Below are positions 26,629 to 35,784 of a stretch of DNA of 64,000 nt, one piece after another (within the stretch, counting starts at the first letter, position 1; every line of letters begins with the position of its first letter). This DNA comes from Muribaculaceae bacterium Isolate-110 (HZI). Its GTDB lineage: Bacteria > Bacteroidota > Bacteroidia > Bacteroidales > Muribaculaceae. A program made the position numbers and the translations under genes. A model generated the notes under the pieces. The model worked only from the letters and a program-made list of their open reading frames with translations, searched no databases and was not told the DNA's origin. The stretch lies in NCBI GenBank assembly GCA_003762875.1, contig RIBL01000004.1:62001-126000 (forward strand), read 5' to 3'.

Positions 26629-27360
26629 ATGTTTATCATAAAGGACACTCTGCCCTCGACAAGCAGCTATCTCGCCGGGATAGCCGCCGACGCCCCCCAC
26701 GGCACGGCGGTCATGGCCCGCGAGCAGACAGCCGGACGCGGACAGCGCGGCAACTCGTGGGAAGCCGAGCCGGGATGCAACATCACTCTCTCGCTCTTGC
26801 TGCGTCCCGAGGGGCTGCATCCGGCGCGCCAGTTTGTCATCTCCCAGGCCGTGTCGCTCGCCATCGCCGACCTGGTAAGCCACTTCGTGGCCGCTCCGGT
26901 GAGCATCAAGTGGCCCAACGACATATATGTCGACGACCGCAAGATATGCGGCATCCTTATCGAGAACACCATCACCGGCTCCTCCATCGACCGCACAATA
27001 GTCGGCATCGGACTCAACGTCAACCAGACGGAGTTTCGCTCCGACGCCCCCAACCCCGTGTCGATGCGCCAGCTCATGCCCAAGATAGAGTTTGACGTCG
27101 AATCGCTGGCCCGCGCCATGGTCTCTGACATCCTCGGGCGCGTCGACGCCGCGCTTGCCTCGCCTCAGCAGTCGCTCAGCGGGGAATATTTCAGCCGGCT
27201 GTGGCGCAACCAAGGGTGGCACCCCTTCTATGACCATCAGCGTGGCCACACCATGACCGCCCGCGTCGACTCGGTAGACCCCTCGGGCATCATCACGCTC
27301 ACCGACCGCGCCGACGGCATAGCCCGCACCTATGCCTTTAAAGAAATCTCATGGCTTTAA
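26629..27360 (+). CDS. birA: Biotin--protein ligase without DNA-binding domain
   Basis: This enzyme activates biotin as biotinyl-AMP and attaches it to a Lys of carboxylase carrier domains. The protein has 243 aa and starts directly with the catalytic domain (STSSYL). The biotin loop is GRGQRGNSW near residue 38 and the substrate motif is IKWPNDIYVDDRKICG near residue 95. A C-terminal SH3-like domain is present from about residue 190. There is no helix-turn-helix, so it cannot act as a BirA-type repressor. It overlaps xseA by 10 bases. Confidence 0.95.
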   Translation: MFIIKDTLPSTSSYLAGIAADAPHGTAVMAREQTAGRGQRGNSWEAEPGCNITLSLLLRPEGLHPARQFVISQAVSLAIADLVSHFVAAPVSIKWPNDIYVDDRKICGILIENTITGSSIDRTIVGIGLNVNQTEFRSDAPNPVSMRQLMPKIEFDVESLARAMVSDILGRVDAALASPQQSLSGEYFSRLWRNQGWHPFYDHQRGHTMTARVDSVDPSGIITLTDRADGIARTYAFKEISWL

Positions 27361-28649
27361 CTGAACCTATCACCCTCGAAGAATTTACCTCACGCATAGC
27401 CGGGGCCGTCAACGGCGTGCCCGGGCTGGCTGGCATATGGGTGACGGCCGAGACCTCCGACGTGCGACGCTCGGGCCACTGTTACCTCGAACTGGTGCAG
27501 AAACACCCCCTCACGGGCGAACCCGTGGCCCGCGTACGCGCCACAATATGGCGCAGCACATTTGCCCGCATCGACGCCGCCTTCACCCAAGCCACCGGCC
27601 AGCAGTTTGGCAGCGGCATCAAGGTTCTGGTACGCGTCACGGCCTCGTTTCACCCCGCCTACGGCCTCTCGGCCAACATCACCGAGATTGACCCGTCCTA
27701 CACGCTCGGCGACCTCGTGCGCCGCCGACGGGAAATAATCGCGCGCCTGACGGCCGAAGGCATCATCGACCTCAACCGCAGCCTCATGTGGCCCGAAGTG
27801 CCCCTGCGCATGGCTGTCATCTCGGCACCCGGAGCAGCCGGCTACGGCGATTTTGTCCATCAGCTCTTCACCAACCCCTCGCGGCTCGACTTCCGCGTGC
27901 GTCTCTATCCCGCACTCATGCAGGGTGCGTCGGCCGCCGCCAGCATCATTGCCGCGCTCGAGCAGATAGCGGCCAACGAGGAGATGTGGGACGGTGTGGT
28001 GATAATACGCGGCGGCGGAGCCACAAGCGACCTCGCTGCCTTCGAGAGCTACGAACTGGCCGCCAACATTGCCCAGTTTCCGCTCCCCGTAATCATCGGC
28101 ATAGGCCACGAGCGTGACATCACCGTGCTCGACTCGGTGGCCAACATGCGCGTCAAGACCCCCACGGCAGCCGCCGAGTGGCTCATAGCGCGCGGCGACG
28201 AGGCTCTGGCCACGCTCCACCGTCTTGGCTCGGAAATCTACATGCTGGCCTCCGACCTTCTGGCCGGAAACCGCGAACAGATAGCCCGCATCGGTGCGGC
28301 CCTCCCCCATCTCCCCGACATGGCTCTCCGTAACGCCCGCACACGGCTCGACCGCCTCGCGGTGGCTGTCAGCGACGCGGCCTCGACCTGCCTGCGCCCC
28401 GAGATGTCGCGTCTCGACGTCATGGCCGAACGTCTCACAGCCTCGGCCGAGGGCGTGATAGAGCGTCAGCGGGCCCGTCTCGAGCGCATCGACGGACTCG
28501 TGCAGGTGCTTTCGCCGCAGGCCACTCTCGCGCGCGGCTACTCCATAACCCGCGTCAACGGCCGCGCCGTCACCTCGGCCGCCGACATCCGTCCCGGCGA
28601 CATCATCCACACCACCCTCGCCTCAGGCTCCATCGAGTCAAAAGCCTGA
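27351..28649 (+). CDS. xseA: Exodeoxyribonuclease VII, large subunit
   Basis: A 432-aa nuclease subunit that degrades single-stranded DNA in both directions. The N-terminal OB-fold covers residues 1-110 (VTAETSDVRRSGHCYLEL). The catalytic domain has IRGGGATSDLAAFESYELA and GIGHERDITVLD, with NMRVKTPTAAAEWL after it. A helical region and the terminal LARGYSITRVNG segment complete the family layout. The small subunit gene xseB is not beside it: only about 100 bases separate the stop from porT. Confidence 0.95.
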   Translation: MALTEPITLEEFTSRIAGAVNGVPGLAGIWVTAETSDVRRSGHCYLELVQKHPLTGEPVARVRATIWRSTFARIDAAFTQATGQQFGSGIKVLVRVTASFHPAYGLSANITEIDPSYTLGDLVRRRREIIARLTAEGIIDLNRSLMWPEVPLRMAVISAPGAAGYGDFVHQLFTNPSRLDFRVRLYPALMQGASAAASIIAALEQIAANEEMWDGVVIIRGGGATSDLAAFESYELAANIAQFPLPVIIGIGHERDITVLDSVANMRVKTPTAAAEWLIARGDEALATLHRLGSEIYMLASDLLAGNREQIARIGAALPHLPDMALRNARTRLDRLAVAVSDAASTCLRPEMSRLDVMAERLTASAEGVIERQRARLERIDGLVQVLSPQATLARGYSITRVNGRAVTSAADIRPGDIIHTTLASGSIESKA

Positions 28650-28752
28650 CAGACGCATCTCTCCCGAAGAAAAAATTGCGGGCACGGGTCCTTTTGCATC
28701 ATCCCTTTCGCCGCGATAATGCAATAATCGGGGCGTGGATGCGTTTAAATAG

Positions 28753-29496
28753 ATGATGAATCACGGTGTTATCACATATCTGCGCGTCTGTGTTGCGATG
28801 CTCGTCGCAGCAGTGGCCGGCGTGGGCTTCACGGCCTCGGCCCAGGCTCTCAACGACAAAGTGCTCAACCGTCCGTATGCCGACATGCGCCGCTGGCACC
28901 TCGGCTTCTCGGTGGGCGTGCACACCCAGGACGTAACCTTTGTCCACAACGGTTTTGTCACCGAGCAGGGCGAGCAATGGTATATGGAACAGCCATCGTT
29001 CTCGCCCGGATTTTGCGTCAACGGCCTCATCGACCTGCGGCTCAGCTCTCTGTTCAACCTCCGCTTCACTCCGGGCATGTATTTCGGCAACCGCGACATC
29101 ACAATGCGCGAATATCTGACAGGCGCGGAGCTGAGACAAAATGTCAAGTCGACCTATATCGTGCTCCCCGTCGACCTGAAATTCTCAGGCATGCGCTATC
29201 GCCAGTCGCGCCCCTACATCACCGCCGGAGTGATGCCGTCGATCAATCTCACCCGCAGCAGCGGCGACTATCTCCGTGCCAAGCCTTTCGACATGTATCT
29301 GACTGCCGGATTCGGCTGCGACTTCTATCTGCCTTATTTCAAATTCATACCCGAAGTGAAATTCTGCTTCGGCCTCTCCGATATAATAGACCACGACCGC
29401 CCCGACCTGGAGGACGAGCCTGACAAACTCAAAATCACCCGTTCGCTCAAAAAAGCCCTCTCGCGCATGGTGGTATTCACATTCTATTTTGAATAA
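28753..29496 (+). CDS. porT: PorT-family outer-membrane beta-barrel protein (T9SS)
   Basis: A 247-aa protein with a signal peptide (residues 1-31, ending TASA before QA). The mature part has alternating strands typical of an eight-stranded barrel, for example FNLRFTPGMYFGNRDI and YIVLPVDLKFSG. The C-terminus has the PorT pattern: DHDRPDLEDEPDKL, then LSRMVVFTFYFE ending in an aromatic residue. PorT was the first T9SS component identified in Porphyromonas. Its stop overlaps the next start as TAATG. Confidence 0.92.
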   Translation: MMNHGVITYLRVCVAMLVAAVAGVGFTASAQALNDKVLNRPYADMRRWHLGFSVGVHTQDVTFVHNGFVTEQGEQWYMEQPSFSPGFCVNGLIDLRLSSLFNLRFTPGMYFGNRDITMREYLTGAELRQNVKSTYIVLPVDLKFSGMRYRQSRPYITAGVMPSINLTRSSGDYLRAKPFDMYLTAGFGCDFYLPYFKFIPEVKFCFGLSDIIDHDRPDLEDEPDKLKITRSLKKALSRMVVFTFYFE

Positions 29497-30524
29497 TGCC
29501 CCGCATCCTCCCCCACATACTTCTCAAGGCCATGGCCGTCGCGGCCCTGACCATTGCCGTCGCTCCGCGTCTATCGGCCCAGGGCGACGCCATGCTCACG
29601 CACTACTGGGCCGTGCCAACCTATTACAACCCTGCGGCCGCCGGCGACACCGACAACATACGTCTGCGCGGAGGCGTGCGAGCCCAATGGACAGGCATCG
29701 ACAATGCCCCTCGCACGTTTGTAGGCGCGGCCGACACCCCGTTCAAGTTTCTCGGCAAACGATGGGGCGCGGGAGTGGTGGTGCAGCAGGAGTCATACGG
29801 ACTGTTTCGCAATCTCACGGCCAACACCCAGATAGGCTATAAGCACAAGGCATTGAAGGGCGAATTTACCTTTGCCCTCCAGGCCGGATTTTTCAACGAG
29901 CAGTTCAAGGGCTCGGAAGTCTACATCCCCGACGATGACGACTATCACCAGAGTGCCGACAACGCCCTGCCCGACCGCGACGTGGCCGGCAACGCCTTTG
30001 ACCTCGGCCTCGGTGTCTATTACGTACACAAGCGGTTCAAAGCCGGACTCTCGCTGCTCCATGTCAACAATCCCACCGTTACATTCAGCGACGAAAACAG
30101 CACTCAAGGCTCGGGCGAACTGAGCTCCTCGGGCGACGGCACGGCTAAAAAATACAGTTTTACGGCCAATCGGACGCTCTATTTTAATGCCGAGGGCAAT
30201 ATTCCAGTGAAAAACACGTTATTTGAAGTGCTACCTTCAGTGCTGATAAGGAGCGACTTCTCGTTTACCGACGTGGCCGCCACCGTCCGCGCGAGATACA
30301 ACAAGATGTTTTCGGCCGGCATCGGCTACCGCTACGGCGACGCCGTGTCGCTAATGCTCGGAGCCGAACTCAAGGGGATATTCATCGGCTACAGTTATGA
30401 CTACCACCTGAGCGACATCGCCAAGGCTTCGTCGGGAAGCCACGAGATATTTGCCGGCTACAACCTTAAACTCGACTTCTCAGAGAAAAACCGCAACAAA
30501 CACAAGAGCATACGCATAATGTAA
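29496..30524 (+). CDS. porP: PorP/SprF family T9SS outer-membrane protein
   Basis: A 342-aa protein. The signal peptide ends at about residue 28 (RLSA before QG). The mature start QGDAMLTHYWAVPTYYNPAA is the family signature (shown in full at 20 residues), followed by GGVRAQWTGI and a barrel with VVVQQESYGLF. SprF/PorP proteins help attach GldK-ring complexes or specific adhesins at the outer membrane. It is 3 bases upstream of gldK, the standard porP-porK-porL-porM-porN order. Confidence 0.94.
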   Translation: MPRILPHILLKAMAVAALTIAVAPRLSAQGDAMLTHYWAVPTYYNPAAAGDTDNIRLRGGVRAQWTGIDNAPRTFVGAADTPFKFLGKRWGAGVVVQQESYGLFRNLTANTQIGYKHKALKGEFTFALQAGFFNEQFKGSEVYIPDDDDYHQSADNALPDRDVAGNAFDLGLGVYYVHKRFKAGLSLLHVNNPTVTFSDENSTQGSGELSSSGDGTAKKYSFTANRTLYFNAEGNIPVKNTLFEVLPSVLIRSDFSFTDVAATVRARYNKMFSAGIGYRYGDAVSLMLGAELKGIFIGYSYDYHLSDIAKASSGSHEIFAGYNLKLDFSEKNRNKHKSIRIM

Positions 30525-30527
30525 CTT

Positions 30528-31967
30528 ATGAAAAAGATACTACATATACTCTCCGCACTCCTCCTCGTGGGCATGGCAGTGAGTTGCGCCACAGGCAACC
30601 GCAACTCCATGGGGGGAGAAGTCACCGGCGTGGGGGGCACCTCATGGGCCGAACCGACCCCCTACGGCATGGTACTCGTGAGCCGTGGCTCGGTCAAGAT
30701 GGGCCCGGCCAAGAACGACTCGCTCTGGAACCTCAAGGCCGACCAGCGCGGCGTATCGGTCGACGCTTTCTGGATGGACGAGACCGAAATTACCAACGCC
30801 AAATACAAGCAGTTTGTATTCTGGGTGCGCGACTCCATCATCCGCGAGCGGCTCGCCGACCCCTCCTACGGAGGCAACGAGGAGTATAAAATCGAGGAAG
30901 ACCGCGAGGGCAACCCCGTGACACCCCATCTCAACTGGACCAAGGCCATACCCTGGCGCAACGCCAACGAGGACGAGCAGCGCGCCATCGAGAGCCTCTA
31001 CCGCATCAACCCCATCACCGGCGTCAAGGAACTCGACCCCGAGCAGCTCAACTATCGCTACGAGATATACAACCACACCGAGGCGGCCAAGCGCAAAAAC
31101 CGTCTCAACCCAGCCCGTCGCGAGTATAATACCGACCGTCCCGTCCCCACCGAGCTCCCTCTCATCTCCAAGGACACCGCTTATGTCAACGACGACGGAC
31201 AGATAATACGCGAGACTGTCACCCGCGCACTCACCGGACCCTATGACTTTGTCAACACCTATATCGTCAACGTATATCCCGACACCACGGCATGGATTAA
31301 CGACTTTGACAACGCCTACAACGAGCCTTACGTGCGCATGTATTTCTCTCACGGAGGCTACAGCGACTATCCCGTGGTAGGTGTGAGTTGGGAGCAGGCC
31401 AATGCCTTTGCCAACTGGCGCACCGACTTCCTCCGCCGCTCGCTCGGTCGCGAAGGAGTCTATATCGAACCCTACCGCCTCCCCACCGAAGCCGAGTGGG
31501 AGTATGCAGCACGAGCCGGCAAGAGCGAAAACATGTATCCCTGGGACGGCGACCTGCCCCTCACCGAAGATCAGGGCTGCTTCTACGCCAACTTCAAGCC
31601 GCAGGAGGGTAACTTCGTGCAGGACGGACAGCTCATCACTTCGCGTGTGGGCACATACGCCCCCAACGATTTCGGTCTCTACGACATGGCCGGCAATGTG
31701 AGCGAATGGACATCGACCGCCTACACCGAGAGCGTCGGCAAACTCACCAGCGACCTCAACCCCGAATATCGCTACGACGCCGCTCAGGAAGATCCATACA
31801 GGATGAAGCGCAAAATCGTACGCGGAGGCTCTTGGAAAGACGTGGCCCACAACGTACGCTCCGACCTGCGCATGTGGGAATATCAGAACGAGCAGCGCAG
31901 CTACATAGGTTTCCGCTGCGTGCGCTCGCAGATAGGTTTTGCCAAAGGCACCAAGGCGCGCAAATAG
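30528..31967 (+). CDS. gldK: GldK/PorK, T9SS ring lipoprotein with SUMF1-like fold
   Basis: A 479-aa lipoprotein. The lipobox Cys is about residue 20 (AVSCATG). A formylglycine-generating-enzyme-like (FGE-sulfatase) fold follows: SVDAFWMDETEITNAKYKQF, YRLPTEAEWEYAARAG, FGLYDMAGNVSEW and RGGSWKD, ending YIGFRCVRS. With GldN it forms the large periplasmic ring attached to the outer membrane. The enzyme fold is thought to be structural here. The spacing is tight with porP (3 bases). Confidence 0.95.
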   Translation: MKKILHILSALLLVGMAVSCATGNRNSMGGEVTGVGGTSWAEPTPYGMVLVSRGSVKMGPAKNDSLWNLKADQRGVSVDAFWMDETEITNAKYKQFVFWVRDSIIRERLADPSYGGNEEYKIEEDREGNPVTPHLNWTKAIPWRNANEDEQRAIESLYRINPITGVKELDPEQLNYRYEIYNHTEAAKRKNRLNPARREYNTDRPVPTELPLISKDTAYVNDDGQIIRETVTRALTGPYDFVNTYIVNVYPDTTAWINDFDNAYNEPYVRMYFSHGGYSDYPVVGVSWEQANAFANWRTDFLRRSLGREGVYIEPYRLPTEAEWEYAARAGKSENMYPWDGDLPLTEDQGCFYANFKPQEGNFVQDGQLITSRVGTYAPNDFGLYDMAGNVSEWTSTAYTESVGKLTSDLNPEYRYDAAQEDPYRMKRKIVRGGSWKDVAHNVRSDLRMWEYQNEQRSYIGFRCVRSQIGFAKGTKARK

Positions 31968-32013
31968 TGTTTAGAATTTACAGTTAATATAAAGTTTAGT
32001 GGTCAACAACGCC

Positions 32014-32880
32014 ATGAACATGAATAAAGAAAATATCAAGTCGCGCTACCGCACCATAATGACCTGGGAGGGCGGACAGCGTCTTTTCAACTTTGCCTAC
32101 AGCATCGGAGCCGCCATCGTCATCTGCGGCGCGCTCTTCAAGATATTGCATATACAGGGAGGCGACACCCTCCTGTGTATCGGCATGGGCACGGAGATTG
32201 TGATGTTTATCCTCACGGCCTTCGACCGTCCGCCCAAGGAATATCACTGGGAAGACGTGTTCCCCGAGCTCGACCGCAAGACTGACGGCGAGGGCGATGA
32301 CGCGGAGACTTCGGCCGCTTCACAAGTCATAGCCACACAGGTAGACCGTCAGCCGGCACTCTATGCCGAGCCGTCTGCGGGAATGGCCGGACAAGTGATT
32401 GCCGCAGGCCCCGCAGCACCCCAACCTGTACCCGCAGCCGACGTGGCCTCAGTCTCGCGCGATTATGTCGAGCAGATGTCGGCCATTACAGAGCAGCTCG
32501 CCCAGTTGCGCGAGACCACCCAAAGCCTCAACGCTGTCTCCGCAACGCTCCTGCAGAGCTATCAGGCCATCACCGACAACTCCTCAGCACTCCAGGCCAA
32601 CTCTCACGACTACATATCCCAGATGAGCGACCTCAACCGCAACATCGGCGGCCTCAACACCATCTATGAGATACAGCTCAAGAGCATATCCTCGCAGCTC
32701 GAATCGATCGACCGTGTCAACCGCGGCATCAAGGACATACGCGACATGTATGAAAAAAGCGCGGCGCAGAGTGCCCGCTACTGTGAGGAGACCGAAAAAA
32801 TGGCCCGCTACATGCAACAGCTCAACCAGATATACGAAAAGATGATCCACAACTCGACAGTCTCGATGTATAAAGTATAG
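32014..32880 (+). CDS. gldL: GldL/PorL, T9SS motor stator protein
   Basis: A 288-aa inner-membrane protein. Two helices are close together: residues about 25-46 (FNFAYSIGAAIVICGALF) and about 52-70 (TLLCIGMGTEIVMFILTAF). The acidic Glu61 in the second helix matches the glutamate needed for proton flow in known GldL motors. The cytoplasmic part from about residue 150 is a long coiled coil. GldL forms the stator around GldM and powers the T9SS. I chose ATG 32014; GTG 31999 and ATG 32020 are alternatives. Confidence 0.95.
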   Translation: MNMNKENIKSRYRTIMTWEGGQRLFNFAYSIGAAIVICGALFKILHIQGGDTLLCIGMGTEIVMFILTAFDRPPKEYHWEDVFPELDRKTDGEGDDAETSAASQVIATQVDRQPALYAEPSAGMAGQVIAAGPAAPQPVPAADVASVSRDYVEQMSAITEQLAQLRETTQSLNAVSATLLQSYQAITDNSSALQANSHDYISQMSDLNRNIGGLNTIYEIQLKSISSQLESIDRVNRGIKDIRDMYEKSAAQSARYCEETEKMARYMQQLNQIYEKMIHNSTVSMYKV

Positions 32881-32900
32881 AGATGAAAGCATAGAGTTTA

Positions 32901-32955
32901 AGCCATCCGGCCCATTAGCCCCATCCCCCTCATAACCTTATAACCTCATAACCTT
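32901..32955. repeat. Family B 9-bp repeats between gldL and gldM
   Basis: Units read CCATCCGGC, CCATTAGCC, CCATCCCCC, TCATAACCT, TATAACCTC. The run lies inside the gldKLMN cluster in the 96-base gap before the gldM start. Confidence 0.6.
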
Positions 32956-32976
32956 TGCTCGAAGAGCAAACACCCC

Positions 32977-34542
32977 ATGGCAGAATCAGTAGTAAGGCTC
33001 TCACCAAGGCAGAAGATGATAAACCTCATGTATATCGTCCTCACCGCCATGCTCGCCCTCAACGTGTCGAGCGACGTGCTCGACGGCTTCGTACAGGTCG
33101 AAGACGGGCTGGCACGCACCAATGCCAACATAGGCCGACGCAACGACGCCATATATGGCCAGCTTGAGAGCTTCACTCAGCAAAATCCCGAGAAAGGCAC
33201 CCCGTGGCTCAAGAAAGCCTCGCAGGTACGCAAAAATGCCGCAAGCCTCTACACTCTGGTCGACTCGCTCAAACTCGCCATCGTGCGTCAGGCCGACGGC
33301 GAAGAAGGCTCACCCGACAACATCAACCGCCGCGACGACCTCGACGCGGCCTCAATCGTACTGCTCGGCCCAGGCAAAACACGCGGTCAGCATCTGCGCA
33401 CATCCATCGACACCTATCGCGACTTCGTGACCTCGCTCATATCCGACTCCGTGAAGCGCGCCTCAATCGACGAAGCCCTCTCCACCGCCCCCTACCGCCG
33501 CCCCGGCACAGTGCAGGACCAACTGTGGGAAGAGGCCAAGTTTGAACATCAGCCTGTGGTGGCAGCCGTCACTCTCATGACAAAGCTCCAGAACGACATA
33601 CGCTATGCCGAGGGCGAGGCCCTGGCCGCCCTGCTGGCCGGCGTGGATGCAGGCGACGTGCGCGTCAACGAGCTCAACGCCTTTGTCATCCCCCAGTCGC
33701 GTATGGTGATGCGCGGGGGCAAATACTCCGCAGCCATAGTCCTCGCCGCCGTCGACACCACAGCCCGCCCCGACATATTTGTCGGAGGCAAACCTCTCGG
33801 CAACGACAGGGGCATCTACGAATTTAACACCTCGTCGACAGGCACTTTCGACTACTCGGGCTATATCGAGGTGGCCCACGGCGACGGCTCGTCGACACGC
33901 CACCCATTCAGTTCGTCCTACACCGTCATGGAGCCGACAGCCACCGTATCGGCCACCATGATGAACGTGCTCTATGCCGGCATCAACAACCCCGTGAGCA
34001 TCTCAGTCCCCGGAGTGCCGATGAACGGTGTGTCGGCCACAATGACCAACGGCTCCCTCACCCGTCAGGGCGACTCGTGGATAGCGCGCCCCGCTAAGGT
34101 GGGCGAAAACGCTACCGTGACAGTCACTGCCAATATCGACGGACGCCCGCAGACTGTGGCCACGTCGACATTCCGCGTGCGCAAACTCCCCGACCCGACC
34201 GCGTTCCTCTCGTTCACGGCTCCAAACGGCACCAAAGACCGCTACAAGGGGGGCAGACCTATAGCCAAATCACTCCTGACCACCATACCCGGCATCGAGG
34301 CGGCCATTGATGACGACATGCTCAACATCGACTTCCAGGTGCTCGGATTCGAGACCGTGTTTTTCGACCAGATGGGCAACGCCATCCCCGAAGTGTCGCA
34401 GGGACCGGCCTTCACCCAGCGTCAGCGCGACCAGTTCAAGCGGCTCGCGCGCGGCAAGCGGTTTTACATCTCCCGCATCCGCGCCAAGGGTCCCGACGGC
34501 ATCGAGAGAGTGCTCTCGCCGATGGAAGTCATTGTCAATTAA
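32977..34542 (+). CDS. gldM: GldM/PorM, T9SS motor rotor and periplasmic shaft
   Basis: A 521-aa protein with one N-terminal membrane helix (about residues 14-34, MINLMYIVLTAMLALNVSSD). Basic residues lie just before it, at the site where Arg9 of Flavobacterium GldM contacts the GldL glutamate. The rest is periplasmic: a helical domain to about residue 220, then beta-domains. Domain marks include GTVQDQLWEEAKFEHQPVVA and RSRMVMRGGKYSA-like text (QSRMVMRGGKYSA). It transmits torque from the GldL stator to the GldKN ring. The stop is followed at once by a short family C repeat. Confidence 0.96.
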   Translation: MAESVVRLSPRQKMINLMYIVLTAMLALNVSSDVLDGFVQVEDGLARTNANIGRRNDAIYGQLESFTQQNPEKGTPWLKKASQVRKNAASLYTLVDSLKLAIVRQADGEEGSPDNINRRDDLDAASIVLLGPGKTRGQHLRTSIDTYRDFVTSLISDSVKRASIDEALSTAPYRRPGTVQDQLWEEAKFEHQPVVAAVTLMTKLQNDIRYAEGEALAALLAGVDAGDVRVNELNAFVIPQSRMVMRGGKYSAAIVLAAVDTTARPDIFVGGKPLGNDRGIYEFNTSSTGTFDYSGYIEVAHGDGSSTRHPFSSSYTVMEPTATVSATMMNVLYAGINNPVSISVPGVPMNGVSATMTNGSLTRQGDSWIARPAKVGENATVTVTANIDGRPQTVATSTFRVRKLPDPTAFLSFTAPNGTKDRYKGGRPIAKSLLTTIPGIEAAIDDDMLNIDFQVLGFETVFFDQMGNAIPEVSQGPAFTQRQRDQFKRLARGKRFYISRIRAKGPDGIERVLSPMEVIVN

Positions 34543-34575
34543 TGAGTTTAAAAGTTTGGAGTTTAAAGTTTAGCC
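34543..34575. repeat. Short family C repeat after gldM
   Basis: GAGTTTAAAAGTTTGGAG followed by TTTAAAGTTTAG starts directly after the gldM stop and fills half of the gap before gldN. No inverted partner is seen. Confidence 0.5.
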
Positions 34576-34608
34576 TTCGGGCGCAACATATATACACGTA
34601 ATATATCA

Positions 34609-35751
34609 ATGAAGAAATTTCTTCTCACAGCCATAGCTCTTTTCATCGGGGTCTGCGCCTTCGCGCAGGACGCCTCGTCGAGTTCGTCGGTAGTGCGCCG
34701 CAAGGCTTCCGACCGCAACACAAGGCAAGACTCCCCGGGGGTGACACAGCGCATGCAAAACCGCCTCGAGGGCTCCTCGACCGACGACAGCGAGCTCCAG
34801 TGGATGCGCGTGATGTATCGCAGCCTCGACCTGACCAAAGACGCCAACGGCGCGCTCTACTATCCCGACGAGCCCGTCGAGGGACAGGACAATCTGTTTC
34901 GCATCATCATGAAGCGCATGGCCGACGGCTCACTCCGAGGTTATGAGTATCTCGACGGACGTGAGGTGTTCAGCGACGATTTCAAGGTCAACATGCGCGA
35001 TGTCCTCGACCGCTTCTACATCCTCTACTCCGAGGCCAAAGGCTCGACCGAGAAAAATCCGCGCTTCGCCATCGAGGAGTCCGACATCCCGGCCTCGGAA
35101 GTGCTAAGCTATTACATCATCGAGCGTTGGGAGTTTGACCGTCGCTCCAACCGCATGCGCACACTCGTCGAAGCCATATGCCCCGTGCTCCACCGCGCCG
35201 GCGATTTCGGAGCCGAGGCCATACGCTACCCGATGTTCTGGGTGAGATATGACGACCTCCGTCCCTACATCACCACACAAAACATCTTTACCGACGACGA
35301 CAACAACCTTGCCACATGCACCTATGACGACTATTTCCGTCTCGGGCTCTACGAAGGTGACATCTACAAGACCCGCAATCTGAAAAACAAGTCGCTCATG
35401 CAGCTCTATCCCGATCCCGATGAGCTGGCCCATGCACGCGACAGCATACAGCAGCGTCTCGACAACTACGAGAAAAAGCTATGGGTGCCCTCGCTCGAAG
35501 AGCTTGCCGCCCGACGTGAAGCTGCCGAGAAAGCCGAAGCCCTCGCATCGGGCGATGCCGCAGCAAGCGAAACCTCAGTGGCCGAAGACAGCGTGGAGAA
35601 ACCGGCCTCCACTCGTGCGTCACGCACAAAACGCGGAGCCCAAAAAAGCTCTGCATCCAAGACCAAACCCGCCAAGGTCAAGAAACCCAAGAGCGTGAAG
35701 GCCTCAACACCCTCGTCGGCCACTCGCTCCGTGCGTAACCGCAAACGATAA
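34609..35751 (+). CDS. gldN: GldN/PorN, T9SS ring protein
   Basis: A 380-aa periplasmic protein. The signal peptide covers residues 1-20 (CAFA before QD). Conserved parts include LQWMRVMYRSLDL, VNMRDVLDRFYILY and KNKSLMQLYPDPDEL. It forms the outer ring with GldK at the top of the GldLM motor. The last 75 residues are Lys/Ala/Ser-rich, with repeated AKxKKPKS-like stretches, and lie outside the conserved domain. A glycosyltransferase gene starts 33 bases later. Confidence 0.95.
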   Translation: MKKFLLTAIALFIGVCAFAQDASSSSSVVRRKASDRNTRQDSPGVTQRMQNRLEGSSTDDSELQWMRVMYRSLDLTKDANGALYYPDEPVEGQDNLFRIIMKRMADGSLRGYEYLDGREVFSDDFKVNMRDVLDRFYILYSEAKGSTEKNPRFAIEESDIPASEVLSYYIIERWEFDRRSNRMRTLVEAICPVLHRAGDFGAEAIRYPMFWVRYDDLRPYITTQNIFTDDDNNLATCTYDDYFRLGLYEGDIYKTRNLKNKSLMQLYPDPDELAHARDSIQQRLDNYEKKLWVPSLEELAARREAAEKAEALASGDAAASETSVAEDSVEKPASTRASRTKRGAQKSSASKTKPAKVKKPKSVKASTPSSATRSVRNRKR

Positions 35752-35784
35752 GCCTCTCTCTCCATTTAGTCACATTTTTCACTC

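Noticed and set aside
27390-28610. Open frame of 406 codons on the minus strand opposite xseA
   Set aside because: Antisense shadow with no recognisable domain. xseA is well supported on the plus strand.
28650-28752. xseB (small subunit of exonuclease VII) after xseA
   Set aside because: The gap is about 100 bases and has no suitable open frame.
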